Shown here: piece by piece, positions 34,945 to 46,826 of the stretch | How the letters are laid out: the number at the start of each line of letters is the position of its first letter | Position numbering within the stretch: the stretch's first letter is position 1 | Origin: Marsupella aquatica | Taxonomy: Eukaryota; Marchantiophyta | Assembly (NCBI GenBank): GCA_973895155.1 | Contig: OZ316897.1 | Span: 19,592,001 to 19,656,000, forward strand | Direction: 5' to 3' | DNA: 64,000 bases | Notes under the pieces: model-generated | The model's input: only the letters and a program-made list of their open reading frames with translations | What the model was told of the DNA's origin: nothing | Database searches by the model: none | Made by a program: the position numbers and the translations under genes

Positions 34945-37140
34945 AACAGTGTAAGTAGTAACTTATTCTGCTTTCCACAAAAGCCGAAGTCTACATTTCT
35001 GTTGGTTTTGGCAGGAAGAAAATTGATGCAGCCAAGTATTCTTATTAAATTAAGTCTTGAAGCTCGTCCGTTCAGGCTGTTGCTACTCAGCCACTACTCT
35101 TCTGATTGGCAGCACAAGATCGTGGCATGCAGCCGGAAGAAATTTTGATTCAGATAGACAGCACCCAAGTATACTTATTAAAGTCTTCAAGCTCGTCCGT
35201 TCAGGCTGTTGCTACTCAGCCACTACTCTTATGATTGGCAGCACAAGATCTTGGTTGTAAAATATTATTTCATACAGGCATCAGTTTTTTTGGTCGTTTA
35301 CCTGGCAAGTAGAATCAAAACTGTCTATACAATTTGGGGAAACCTACAAGTCCATATATACATACCGTTTTGGCTGTGCCAATCCTAACATCCCTCTGTC
35401 TAAGATGCCAATTCAACAGTGCTTTCAGACTCGAGAAGCATTCTTCTCTTGAATTTCCAACCGAGCAACCTGGCCTCCTGAGTAGTTTCCCGCTAGCTTC
35501 CGATTACACTACCGTCCACCTTCACAGTAACATCGACATGGAATAGATCCTGATAGTAATAGTTATGCTGAATGTTTAGAGAACATTCAGAGCTATCCCC
35601 TTTTGCCCCGGCCTAGAACCTTATTCTACTTACGGATCGATGAGTACTTGGTCTACTCAGTCCTTGTTCTACTAGGAGATAACCAAAATTTGCGTAAATT
35701 CCGCCCTGTGAAGTGAACTGTGGATGGATTCGTGTCCGTGTCTGAGTCAACAAAGTTTCTCCTTTATTTAATTCAGAGCTTGGAAATGTTTATTACACCT
35801 TCGAAAAGTAAAGAAACAAAGTACATTGAAGGACAGCATCTTAGTACCTGGGAATGCTTCAAATTCATCGGGGGATGGGGCCGTCAGGACTGTCTAAACT
35901 TCTCAATGACAACTTCCAATCCTCCTGGACTAGTCAGTGGAAACTTTCTGTAACAGTAGAAGTAATCACTGTAGTTTCAGCTCTGCTCCCGGGTATGGCG
36001 TCCGTCTGCACGCATCAACTTGGATAGTTGCACTTGGACCATTTGAATGCTACGGGAGTTGATAGTGAGCTGAAACAAAAGGGACTTTCATTGTCACAAG
36101 GACCTCCACGAAAACATTCTCGTCAGATGTAGCGTTGAACTAAAACTGAAAAGGATCAAATTGGCTCGGGATGGACATTCGTTCTCGAGCTTTGCGCAGA
36201 TGCCAAGAGAGAGCATAATTTTCCAGTTCAATTGATCGAAATTGCGCTTGATGTTGAGCAAGCAATTGCTTAGCAGTTTGCAATTCTCTCAAGGTGTCTT
36301 AATAACCCAATAGTCTCCGGTGCTGAATTGCAGCTCCTCTTTTAAGAATCTGCTTCTGCACAAACAACCGGTGGATCCTCATCTCTTTCAATTCATCCAC
36401 TATTTCAGACCGTGAAGCGACAACCTTCTCAAACGCTTCAAGTAACCTGGTGGCACGTATTCTCGCATCTTGGAGGCATGTTGCTCTAATCATCTCTTGA
36501 AGTAGGAGTTCAACACACTCCGACTTCTCTATTGAAGCTGAAGAGAGTGATGCATTCTCTTCCACGTAAGGCTCTGCGCCGTTTGCGGATTGTGCGTGAT
36601 TATCCATAGAAGTTTCACATATCCCGCTTGTGGACGCAGCCGGTGCCGCAGCTTCGTGAACTAAATCTTCTTCGTAAATTGAGAGAATCTCCTCGTCTGA
36701 GCTCAACCGGAGATCATTCATGGTCTGGATTGCTCGATCTAAAATCGTCCCGCACGATTCCTGACACGATTCAACGCTTCCCTCCACTAGGTGTCGCTCC
36801 ATCTTTGAAAAAGACCTGGCACCTGGAAACAAAAACCCAGAAACCTCCCAAAAATCCACCACTTGAACGCTAGGATATCGAATTACTCTCAGGGAGTGGT
36901 GAGCAGATAATGCTTTGCGTGATGGAGCTGCACTTTGGGAGACGAGACAAAGAAGCAGAGTGAAAATTGGAAACACCTGAACGCTAGCTAGGAAATCGAA
37001 CTCCACTTAGAGGAAAAGTGGGCAGAGAATGTTTGCGTGACAGAGCTGAAGTTTGGGAGACGAGAAACAGAATGTGAAAATTGGAGAGGCCAATGCGGTC
37101 TTAAACTATATATGCTTAGTACTCTATAGTGCGGTAGTCT
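34945..37140. repeat. Segmental duplication, copy B
   Basis: This is homologous to 29130-31925 in the same orientation, but about 490 bp of copy A (roughly 29790-30280) is missing. Around 35010-35240 it carries an internal tandem duplication of the piece around the last kinase exon (TTCAGGCTGTTGCTACTCAG at 35072 and 35201). The promoter-side region 36860-37080 is likewise repeated (CTGAAGTTTGGGAGACGAG against CTGCACTTTGGGAGACGAG). Confidence 0.85.
36140..36802 (-). pseudogene. CUE-type protein C-terminal coiled coil, copy B (one nonsense change)
   Basis: The frame runs from ATG 36802 to TAA at 36299 (168 codons) and then continues in frame to TAG at 36140. It begins MERHLVEGSVESCQESCG and contains SECVELLLQEMIRATC, RLLEAFEKVVASRSE and QILKRGAAIQHRRLLGY. 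After the stop come LRELQTAKQLLAQHQAQF, SIELENYAL and a SIPSQFDPFQF end matching the conserved tail of plant CUE proteins (family knowledge: coiled coil then Ile-Pro-Gly...Phe-His-Pro-Asp). Copy A has GAG-AAC where this copy has TAA-GAC, so the stop is derived. An open frame extends upstream to 37006 with a hydrophobic start (FPIFTLLLCLVSQSA), but it crosses an acceptor-like TTTCCAG, so 36802 is preferred. The N-terminal CUE domain is missing. Confidence 0.6.
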
Positions 37141-39325
37141 TTGGTCAGTTTCTAATAATTCAATGATAGCTGTTACCGACCTTAGACTATACATGCTCAG
37201 TACTCTTAGTCCGATAATCCTAAGTTTCTAATTCCATGATACTTATTACTGAACAAAGACAACCAATTAGGTCTGCGTGTGTGCGTGAAAGTAATCATCG
37301 TCTGTCCTTCTTCAGTCACCCATCAATTTGTATGTGTCGTATGGTGTTTAATGAGCTTCATTGATACTATCCATATCAAATTTTTCTGATACTGCTATAT
37401 GGCGCATCCTTGTTTCACATCGCCCAATTCCAGGTTTTTTAGACATTATTTTAATTTTAATCACTACCTCTGATGAGTGTCTTCTTTCTTATTTAGGGTT
37501 TAGGGTTACCATGATTGATCTGAGGTTTGTAGACGGGGAGATTTGGAATCCATCCGTAACCGACCTCTACGATACTACTATAGCTTCAAACTATTGAATA
37601 CATGTACGTACATATCATGACTTGTATGTAGCACAAGCTAGCAGGGAGTAAAATTTTCATATAGACATGTAGGGTGACACTTAATGTCAATCAAAGGCAT
37701 AGTTTTAGGTGGTGTTATCAAATTGTGGTAGAGGCTGAGGTATTTTGCTGTGGGTTCTATGTCTTAGAAAATTTTCTCAATCAACTATCCACAACTAAAA
37801 GTGCTGATACTGACTTAGTAGTTCTCAATTAATATTCAATCCCCTGAGACCAAAAAGTATGCAACTTTTATCACTAACAGGTGAAGAACTTAAACAAGTT
37901 AGGCCTTGAGCACTAGCACAAAGACCCTTAATTTTTCCTGGACCACTTGGGACTTAGCAGACCAAAGTAATTTTTCTCTAACATCAAATTCGAGATCAAA
38001 TTTAGAGGAGTCCTGTACTTACTCTAAGAGTGACCACTGCAGGTAGGCAAGTTGTTTAGTCACAAAGAATGACTCAAATATAATTGATCTTGTGTACATG
38101 GCATAGTTATCATCTATGGACTTGATATATTGATGTACTGAAAGCCTATTATTCCTGTTAGAAAACCTATAAAATGCGCTTCTGAGATAATTTTGTTGAG
38201 AATGAACTTGCAATTTCATTTTCAAGGAAACCCAGGCAGAAGTTTTGATTAGACTAAGTCAATCAATGCAGTAATACGGATAATGTATGTGCTTACAGCA
38301 TAATTGTAAACAATTTACAATGATTACACTCTAATTACCGCAAACCATAATATCTAGTGATTTTTGTGCGAAAGATAGAAGTTCTCTATGGGAGGCCATT
38401 GCGGAAAAACCAGCCGTGCACAAAGCACATAAAACCAGGCCAGCCCATTGTAAGTTGCCTTAGCAATCCAAAACTTCTTTGCAAATTAACCCTAAACCCT
38501 TACGTACTGTACCCCGGCCTATAAACAGGTTGTACAGTCACAAGCAACCAATATGCATGTGGCCCTAGGAATGAAGGGGTCAGGCATAGGAGACATGACT
38601 AACTAAGTTGAAGACTAACAACTTATGCAATAAGTAACCAAGCCGTTGAGGTTGCTTAATTCATCTTTCTAATCCTCCCCGTTTCTAAAACTGTTCTCTC
38701 ATGCACGTTGAACGGTATTCCAAGGCCCATCTGTTACACTTTGGTTTGAGTTCTTCCGTTCCCTCTCTCTCCCTGCTGGTCGCTCTGTGTGTCTACTTTC
38801 ACTGCAATCGTCCTCCTGATGCCATCGTTGCCTTTTCGTTTGATGTCTCGCTGCGGTGTCTCTGCTGATGCGATTTCTCTCGATCTGTATGCTCCGTCTG
38901 GTTGTCTTATTTTGAGGTGTGGTTCCGGTCTCACTTCTAAATTGATTCAGCCCTCCGTTCCTTCCTTCGTTTCCTGACTGTTGTGTGTGTGGGTAGGCAG
39001 GCAGGCTTGCAGACGTGAGTCCTTTTTCGTAGTCCAGCAGACTTGTTGTGTTTTTTTGTTTACAGCCGATTTCGGAAGGAAACGAGCATTGCGGGTGAAT
39101 GTGAGGTGAAGAAGAATTGTTGAGCATTGCGGGTGAATGTGAGGTGTAGAAGAATTGTGCTCTGTGGTGCACCACAATTGCTGGTGTCTAGTGGAGTGCA
39201 GCGCCTCTCTTGCCGCTTCACTGTACAGCGTCACTCCTGCTGCCGATCGTGCCGACGTGCGTTGCCCACAGTGAAAGTGAATTTGAGAGCGAGTTGGGCA
39301 AGATTCGGCACCCTAACTTACTGGC
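37141..39325. other. Intergenic and putative 5' flank of the 39326 gene
   Basis: At 37103-37250 there is a diverged 75-bp tandem repeat (CTTAGTACTCTATAGTGCGG-like). A TTTAGGGTTTAGGG motif sits at about 37495. At 39087 and 39123 a 36-bp block (GAGCATTGCGGGTGAATGTG) is duplicated. 38755-38780 is CT-rich, common in plant 5' leaders. No gene is supported. Confidence 0.45.
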
Positions 39326-41054
39326 ATGAGGGCTTACTACTGGGGGCCTAAAGACGAGAAGCATCTGGTGTTTCAACTACATGCCTCGCTACTTTCCTGC
39401 AAGGTAATTTTTAATCACTTGTCGCGACTCTATCTCTTACAGGCATTATGGCTTACTACTGGGGGCCTAAAGACGAGAAGCATCTGGTGTTTCAACTACA
39501 TGCCTCGCTACTTTCCTGCAAGGTAATTTTTAATCACTTGTCCCGACTCCATCTCTTCCTCAACGGAAGATTTCCTTCACTCTAGTATCTGTTGGGCCCC
39601 ATGTTGCTAATGTTGCCACTCATTCATATTAGTCTCTATTGGTAGTTTGTTCCGTTTTTAGTCTTCACCTATTTGTCTGTAGATTAGGTCAATCAATCAC
39701 TCGATGTGATTAATCCTGACCATTTTTTCCTTGTTAGAACGAGGTCTAGGCTGCAAAATTGGGGAATGAGCTGAACAAGTCTATGGCCTTTCTCATGAAT
39801 GCCGTCAGGAACAGTTCTGAAGGTAGAATATGATCTATCGATGCTACGGTAGTTCTTGTCTCTTTCTGCATATATACTAGTGTGGTCTTACTTTTCTGCC
39901 GCCGTCTAATGGGCGACCGGCTGCTACAGTACTTCTATTGTGGTCGTTTGGTACAGTTCCTGTGCCGTTCGTGAATGAAATGTCAAAGTTTAAAGTTTTC
40001 AAACTCGATGAAAGGAACTTCATTCTCTTCTAGTAGCACATCGTCGACTCACGTTCCGCCGCTTTTCTTGGTTTGCCCACTATCGAAGCAAACAGTTTGG
40101 TGAAATGTAGTTATTGAGACCTCCCTCTTCCTGGCCCGCTTCCTGGTTCCTCATCTTCTCAGTATCATTGCCACATCTGGTCTATCAATGTTTCCCTCAA
40201 GATCCAAAGGGTTCCGCATTAAACCATTTATGTCCGAATCCTTTCAATCGCGTTGTTTCTTTGACAAAATTTCTGTTCAGTCACCTGTTTTGGAATTACC
40301 GATCTTTTTTGTTTTAGGGCAATTGTGCTGTTTTGGTTTTGTTGACAGCTTGACAGGGAACGGGGTGACAATGATGTCCCCAGTTAGATTGAGGAAATTT
40401 GTGAAGTCTCTCGAGAAATGCCAAAAAGCAGACAGGAGAGAACGATTCAAGGAGAGGGAGCAAGATAGGAAAGAACGATTGGAGGAGAGGGAACAAGACA
40501 AGAAAGAACGATTGGAGGAGAGGAAGCAGGGTATGAAAGAAAGGAAAATGGACAGAAAACGGAGACTTAGAGAGAAGAAACAGTGGTTACTGGAAAGAGA
40601 GACGGATGCAATGGGATGGGCTCCACTTTTTATCTCATGTACTGCTGGGGAATACCTCCTTTTTCTTTTGGGGGAACAGCCAATGCACAAGCCACCATCC
40701 AGGAGCATTAAAGGGGTTCCCTCTTTTATGAGGGTTATGGCTATTGCCATAAAAAAGTCGGAGTCAGAAACTCAAGTGATTTGTGAGAGTTTAATTCTTT
40801 CCCGGAATGCATCTGCACATTGCAGTGATAAGGTGCAACTATTAACACGAGCACACTTGTGCAGAGAATGGTTTAAGAGGTATTGTATCTTTTTCCCTGA
40901 ATCTTAAACTTGTTTTCTTTTCCTTTTTTTTGAAGTTTGTGAGAAAATAAAATGTTGTGTTCGTTTTTCTCCCAGGTACCCTAGTCTGAAGGCAATACTT
41001 CCTGAACAGTATCTACTACTAGTGGAAGCCCAAACCCTTGATCACCAATTGTGA
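39326..41054 (+). CDS. Four-exon charged coiled-coil protein, about 250 aa, unknown family
   Basis: Exons: 39326-39403, 39750-39822, 40357-40879 and 40976-41054 (TGA), giving 251 codons with all junctions GT-AG and in phase (0, 1, 2). Exon 1 encodes MRAYYWGPKDEKHLVFQLHA. Exon 3 has three 11-residue repeats (ERLEEREQDKK type) encoded by a 33-bp DNA repeat, giving a strongly charged single helix, then LLERETDAMGW and a globular C-terminal part (SFMRVMAIAIKKSESETQ, HLCREWFKRYPSLKA). The W-rich start faintly resembles Myb/SANT-like domains of plant transposon accessory proteins, but I cannot assign it. Exon 2 uses a TAG acceptor, which avoids the apparent in-frame stop. An alternative first exon is at 39448-39522. 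Confidence 0.6.
39331..39546 (+). repeat. Tandem duplication (119 bp) of the first coding exon and its donor
   Basis: GGCTTACTACTGGGGGCCTA occurs at 39331 and 39450. The copies are nearly identical through the splice donor (TGCAAG/GTAATTTTTAATCACTTGT). Copy 1 has ATGAGG and copy 2 has ATTATG, so each offers its own start codon. Including both would shift the frame (exon 1b from acceptor 39443 is 80 nt), so they can only be used alternatively. Confidence 0.85.
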
Positions 41055-42859
41055 TCTTGAAGTGAACATTTTGATTTAAGGCAAGAAAGGTCAGTTATCA
41101 ATGGATTAAACCCTTGAACTCTGTGTCTCAATCATTCTATCAGTAGTTGTTGCTGAAATCATTGCGTCTTGGTATCAAAGTAGTGTGTGTATGGAATGGG
41201 AGAATGGCTGGATTATAAACTCAGCTAGCACGTCGGTGATCGACCCATAAATCTGTCCGGAAATTCTGTGGGGCAACGTTTTGAGGTGCAGGGGGCCGGC
41301 AAATCTGTACAGGAGAATGCAGAGTTATTGGATGTCAATATCAGTATTACACCTGGTTTGAGACAGTGAATTGAAGGCTATGCTAAGGGGAGATGTCCAG
41401 GTCCAGTGTGAGCACAGCTTCCCTGACGCCGGGCCACCACTTCTTGTCAATGAGGCTGTTCATCCTGGGGGCCAAGTCAGTTCGCTTCTGTATATCTTAG
41501 ACCCCGGGAAATGGTCATGGCTCTATCAGTGTATTTGGACCAGAGTGTTGACTCAGCAATACGCACGAGCAACAGCCTGGGCAGACGCCAACCACCAAGA
41601 TAAAAATACCTTTATATTGTGTTTATTGCGTGTGGAAGGTGGACGATGGGGGTATATATCTCTTCAAGGGCGATGATAAAACTTTTGTATTCGTATAGTA
41701 TTGGTGCTACCCTGACACTGGCTGCTAGGTCATAGTTATGGGTTTTAGTGAGATTTCTAAGTACTAGCTTAGATTAGCGTCTGTCCTGTTGACGCCTCAG
41801 CTCTCCTGGGTGATCTGCTCCGAGCTTAGAGGGACCTCAAAATAAAGAGATCAGCTTCGATCCAAGATTTCTGACCGTTTCCTTGCAAAATCGGGACGAC
41901 TGAGAGCAGTGAATTATCTAACACGCAGCTAGCTCACTACGTGTGTTATGTATCTTAACCAACTATAGGGTGAGATTGGTGGATGCTAGAAGAATGCTCG
42001 ATGGTTTTCTTCATGAAACAGAGTTGTGCAATGTCGCCCAAGTGCTATATCATATTAAGATGTCCACACAACGATCAAGAAGACAATCCACTGGATCGAG
42101 GAATCTAACCGTTAGTTTCGGGTGTAATACCTAGTGATCAGTAGTTTATGCTGACATTACACGGTTATTTCTTGAAAACTGTTTTAATTGGTGATTGTAT
42201 CCCGATAGTCCTCTTCCTTTGAAAAATATTTCCAGGGTGTCCAATGGGGTTAACATAGTAGGTATTGCAATTTGGATAATATAGGGGTACTTAAATTTGC
42301 ATCAAATAGGCAAATTAATACCAAATTCGTGTCCGATCCTCACTATAATTATTACGCACTGATGAAAGTTTTTCCAGACGATGCAAGAGTACGTATTCCC
42401 TTGTTCCATCATACTTGTGAACAGTTGGTGTGGAAGATCAGATTGGTTACATAATTTAGCTTAGCCAGGGCAAGGTCGATCAACACTGGGCTTGGGCTTG
42501 GATCATCTCAATGCAATTGTGAGGGAATTCAAATCAACTTGACAAAACCTAATGCTGAGCCTCTGTGATCTTAATAAATTAAACTACCAAGTAATGCTTT
42601 CACTCTAAGTCCCTTTTTTTTCACTCTTTGGCTCACTCCAAGATTCATAATCAGACTGGTTAATTTTTTAATTTATTTATACATCTGGAATATTTGCGCG
42701 AAGTCTGGAGTACTGTATTTGACACATGAACATGTCTGTTGTTGGACAGTGTTTTAGTGAGTGATTTACGTAATGCATCCGGTCAGGTCATTCGTGTCCT
42801 TCAAAAGTTATGTGCTGAGTTGGTTTTACGTCCGATGCCAATATGGTATTATGGTACAG
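41055..42859. other. Intergenic; no N-terminal oxidoreductase exons found
   Basis: I searched specifically for the missing 5' part of the oxidoreductase half that starts at 42860 and found none. Short open frames (41371-41676, 42272-42454) have no recognisable motif. Confidence 0.4.
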
Positions 42860-44568
42860 ATAACTGGTGCTGAAGTGACCTCGGTGTCAGCAATAGCCAG
42901 GCATCTTGATTCTGGATTACCTCCCCCGGACAATGTCTCTGCACTGTTGTAAGCTCGCACTCTCGTCAAGACAGTGTTTGAATATTTTCGCCAATGGTCT
43001 TTCTGCAACTGCCTGCTTCGGTTTTTCAAAGATAAATTATCCGCTTGCCATTTGCTGCTTGCATCTGATTGGCGTCGTTTGAGTTATTGATATTTTGTCT
43101 TCAAAGCTCTCTTCTTTAGGAAATGATTTCATGTTTGGCTGGACACTAGTCGAGAAGCTTTTTGGAAAACAGTAAGAAGTCACTATGTCTGTACCAGCCA
43201 CTCCAGCATACCGAGTCAATAGTGAAACTCTTAGAATTGCATAACCATCAGTTATAGGGTCCTTATCAATGAATTGGGGTAGAGTCCATTGGCTGCCAGG
43301 TGTTTCCTTCTTCACTGAAGTGACATGTGTTAACATATAATAATCCTTTCCGATGCTCATTTCTAAAATCAATGATACGAAGAAATAATTCCATGTGGAG
43401 TTGACTTGTCTTCGGATTGGTGCATCCATATGAACAATGGATGCACAGGAATGTTAGTGATGTCCTTTTCAGCCATTACCAAAAAAGGTTATTTTCATAA
43501 TGACTGACTATGGATTCCTTGGCTTCTGTTTCGTAACTTCCCGACTTCCCCTTTGGAATGACAGCCATCTGGTTATAGTCTCAAAGATGTACTGCATTCT
43601 ATTCCATGATCAGACATATTTTACCGGTCATATTTGTTGCGTTACAACGTCCTTCTCCTAGGAGATTTGCTGATACTCATATCTGATCCTAAAACTCCCC
43701 TGAACAGGTGGGCTGGCGGGTACTGCATGTCCACAAAAGGGGCAGTTGAAGTTGAACGTAGTACGTACACAGGATGCAAAGCATGGTTACTTGGTGGGCC
43801 CTTCTCTCTTATGCGAATATCTATCTCATGTCTAGTCAAGAATTATCAGGTTATTATCAGTCTAGGTTGTCAACTGGTTCACGTCATCAATGGTGAGGGT
43901 TACAAAATTTCAGAAATAAACTGCCACCGAGATTCCTGTGCGCACTAATTGTTTTTCGGCTCGTAGTTTGTACAAATGCATTCGTTGTTCCATGTCTGTA
44001 GACAAGTTTAGCTGATCACTTTTGTTGTCATCTTATTTTTTCCCGTCTTGAGAGAGGTATTAGCGCCATGAAGTGTCTCTCTAATCAAAGCAGAAATTTT
44101 ATATTTGCTTTTTTTCACACCCTGCATGCGAATGTTGAGGTATGTTGCAGGTAACCTTTTTCCTGTAGGGGGAAAGGCCAAAATGTTCTTTTGGCGCTTT
44201 TGCTGGGGTTCACGAGGAAATAAAAACCTTTGCATTAGATGCCGGGTGCACGAGGTGAGTCTATTATTTCAGGAAAAGCTGGGGATCTTTCCCAGTTATA
44301 AACGATCTGAACTAGAGGGACAATTGTTCATTGTTTGGCCAGGTAAAGATTGCTCACCTCATCAAGCCGAGATCTCTGTCGTATCTTTCGCTCTATAAGC
44401 TTCTGCGTGGGGATTCTGTTCCAGGGAAAGGATGCGAATTCGGCAGACAACCGAAGTTCAATACCAGAGGCATTGTGCGGCGTAGCCGTCATGAGGCATT
44501 TTTTAACTCAAGTGATGCGCGCTCAAGGGAGTTTCGTGCGTGTTGAGGGATCGAGTAAACCGGATTGA
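42860..44568 (+). pseudogene. Gfo/Idh/MocA oxidoreductase, C-terminal half only
   Basis: Exon-like blocks of one family occur in order. 42860-42948 reads ITGAEVTSVSAIARHL then SGLPPPDNVSAL, with a GTAAGC donor. Around 43675-43760 it reads SDPKTPLNRW and STKGAVEVER. 44169-44254 reads CSFGAFAGVHEEIKTFALDA. 44425-44568 reads SADNRSSIPEALCGVAVM then AQGSFVRVE and a stop. These match the C-terminal domain of the plant NAD(P)-dependent Gfo/Idh/MocA-type oxidoreductases (family knowledge: LPPPDN, KGT/KGA, FPF-SGV-EE-K, EALRDxAV). Each block is open, but the phase between the last two does not fit, and no NAD-binding domain lies upstream. The companion N-terminal half is downstream at 46827. A truncated copy or rearranged gene is most likely. 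Confidence 0.65.
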
Positions 44569-45100
44569 GGCTTCGAGCTAAGCTATGAATTGCCATAGTT
44601 CACTGGGTCTTTGTTTGAGCTGAATTGCATCAACTCCTAGTGCTGCACCTTGGAGATTTAGGAATGACGGAACAACACCATCGAGCTTTGAGAATTGCAG
44701 CTTGGTCCACAATGCTGTAAAATTTCCAGTCATGCTTGTTGCGTGTAACATAACATTCTTCTCCTAAAAGGCGCGCGAGGTTCAATCTTAAGCAGGCAGC
44801 AAGTGATTTGCAATCAGGTCCTTCCATTGAGGGTCAAACTGACTTTACAGAGGGATGGAGATACAGGTATCGAAGTTCGGCACGAATTGAGCCATTTCCT
44901 TGCACGCAACCGTGGATGTTATTGTTATCCAGACATAAAACCCCTATGCTTTACTACATTGTAACTGTGCAGCTGCAGAACTTTTCTGTTGTGTATCATT
45001 TCTGTTCATGTTGAAGACCTTAAATTGAAGAATGTTGAAACTGTATTCGATTTTCTTTGCATTGTTCTACCGTTAATTTGAGATAAACTTAAAAACTCAC

Positions 45101-45313
45101 GCCAAAGGATCTCCGCGATCTCTGTCTGGCATGCCATGAACAGTTGGAACTGGTAAACACATGCAACTTGCACTATATTTCTCTTTGTCAAAGGCCAGAT
45201 TCACATTTAATTCAGCTACAGACTCCTTATCCCACCACAAATGATCCCCTCTAAAAACAAATCTCGCAAATATATCTAAGGGACCTACTAACTTGTCCAA
45301 TGCCTGCTCCACA
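45101..45313 (-). other. Exon-like coding segment, unknown
   Basis: The minus-strand frame (EQALDKLVGPLDIFARFVFR, then HLWWDKESVAELNV) has protein-like composition, an AG acceptor at 45314 and a GTGAGT donor at 45100. Related pieces in other frames lie near 45330-45500 (DAVFVKVVQDVEHIVLQ; TSYEAIAVAREVTREP). Probably fragments of a decayed gene; the family is not recognised. Confidence 0.3.
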
Positions 45314-45877
45314 CTAGCTTAAATTGAGATACTACTGGGCAAAAACCATGCTCGCAGGCGGTTGTAAACATCTGCATCCTTCTTGCAGGACTATATGTTC
45401 AACATCTTGCACCACCTTGACAAAGACAGCATCCTCTTAACGATCTGCTAAAAAACATTGTAGGCTCCCTGGTCACTTCTCTTGCTACTGCTATTGCCTC
45501 GTAGCTTGTCTGTTAAAATATGAAGAGATAGAGAGTGTTCGAATCCAATTTGTGAAAGTGCAATGCCAAGCTCGCCAAATTGTCGACCAGCAACATTAAT
45601 TCAGTCAGGGCTCCGGGCATGAGTTGCTGTATGTTAAAATATTTCGTTCCTAATAGGCCAACGCCTTGTTGACCGAAATGAGAAGGGGGCAGCTCCCGTC
45701 TGTGGACTTGTCGAGCAGAAGGGAACGGTGGCGCGATGTCGGGGAGCTGGAGCTCTCGCTTGGAGGAGAGACTAGTGAGGACAGCGTTCCTAGCACTTAT
45801 TAGAATTCAGTAATGGCCTCCTTGAAGGTGACCCCGTATAAACTTTTTTCAAGGTGAGGTCGACAACTTAGCTCTCG

Positions 45878-46123
45878 TCAGTGGCGGCTGAACTTGTCCA
45901 GGCCCCTATATTTGCAGATAGAGCTGACGGTCTCAAAGTCCTGATGGTACTCAGTTAGACTTGTCATCGGCTCCGTTCCCTGCCTCCCTTGCCTATGATC
46001 CTTGTCGAGGGAGTCTGAGGGTGAAACACTCGTTCTGAGTATTTTATTGTTCAATTTCAGTGAAGACCTTCCAAGGTAACTTTTTGAGATTAAAAACTGA
46101 TTGATGTATGGTGACTTTCCCAC
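45878..46123 (-). mobile_element. Possible Ty3/Gypsy gag fragment
   Basis: The phrase SLTEYHQDFETVSS resembles the conserved helix of Gypsy-type gag proteins. There is no zinc knuckle or pol nearby and no LTR was found, so the call rests on one motif. Confidence 0.2.
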
Positions 46124-46826
46124 CTGCAGGCTTCTTATTGTGGGACCAGGATTTGGGTTGCACCATAAATTTTAGCCGTTGACTGATCCTTAAGTTCCTT
46201 TTGATCGAGATAACCGACTCTCACGCTTTTTTCTTTTGCCTTGGATGTTAGATCCCTAGGTATCCTCATCTTTAGTTGGCTAGCCTACAGTGTTGCAAAC
46301 GATGGTCGTTGCATGGTCCGAAGTTGATCGTCTACTACTGATAGGTGTATCTTCTTTCGGTTTCAAGACGATGCAGTAGCTAGGAGGGCAGCCATGTCGG
46401 ACAAAACCCATGGGCCCAAAGAGGACCGATACGGCTCTCATTTTTACGCCCCTCTCGCTGTGGAATCGTGTCTTTGATCATTAATAGAGTTTACGGAACC
46501 ATTGCTAGTATTTTGAGCAGGTAGGGGCAGGTATGCCAGGTGATTGCTTTTGGTAACAGAGTGCATGCAAGGAATGTTGAAATTCAATGATATCAAGACT
46601 TCGACAGCTCCTTTATTGTTAAATGTATGTGTATATGCATATGATATCATGTGTTTGGACCGGTCACTAGGAATTGAAATGTTTGGAAGTGTTCGTTTCC
46701 TTGCTCTCGTTCTCGTTCTCTTAGAGGATAAGATTTGAATGTGCCTCGTAGCTAGCACTCTCAGGATTGTAGAAGAGGTGCTGATATTTCTTTCGCTTGA
46801 TTCCCCTTTTGCTCTGGAAGGTTGAG

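Noticed and set aside
36803-37006. Signal-peptide-like N-terminus on the CUE-type copy B
   Set aside because: Crosses an acceptor-like TTTCCAG and the region is itself a duplicated flank; the inner ATG at 36802 is a better start.
37490-37508. TTTAGGG motifs as a telomere tract
   Set aside because: Only two units; telo-box-like motifs of this size are common in plant DNA.
39738-39750. Nonsense TAG at the start of exon 2 of the 39326 gene
   Set aside because: The TAG itself serves as the AG acceptor; the exon from 39750 keeps the frame.
41371-41676. 101-aa plus-strand frame
   Set aside because: No motif, no splice support and ordinary intergenic composition.
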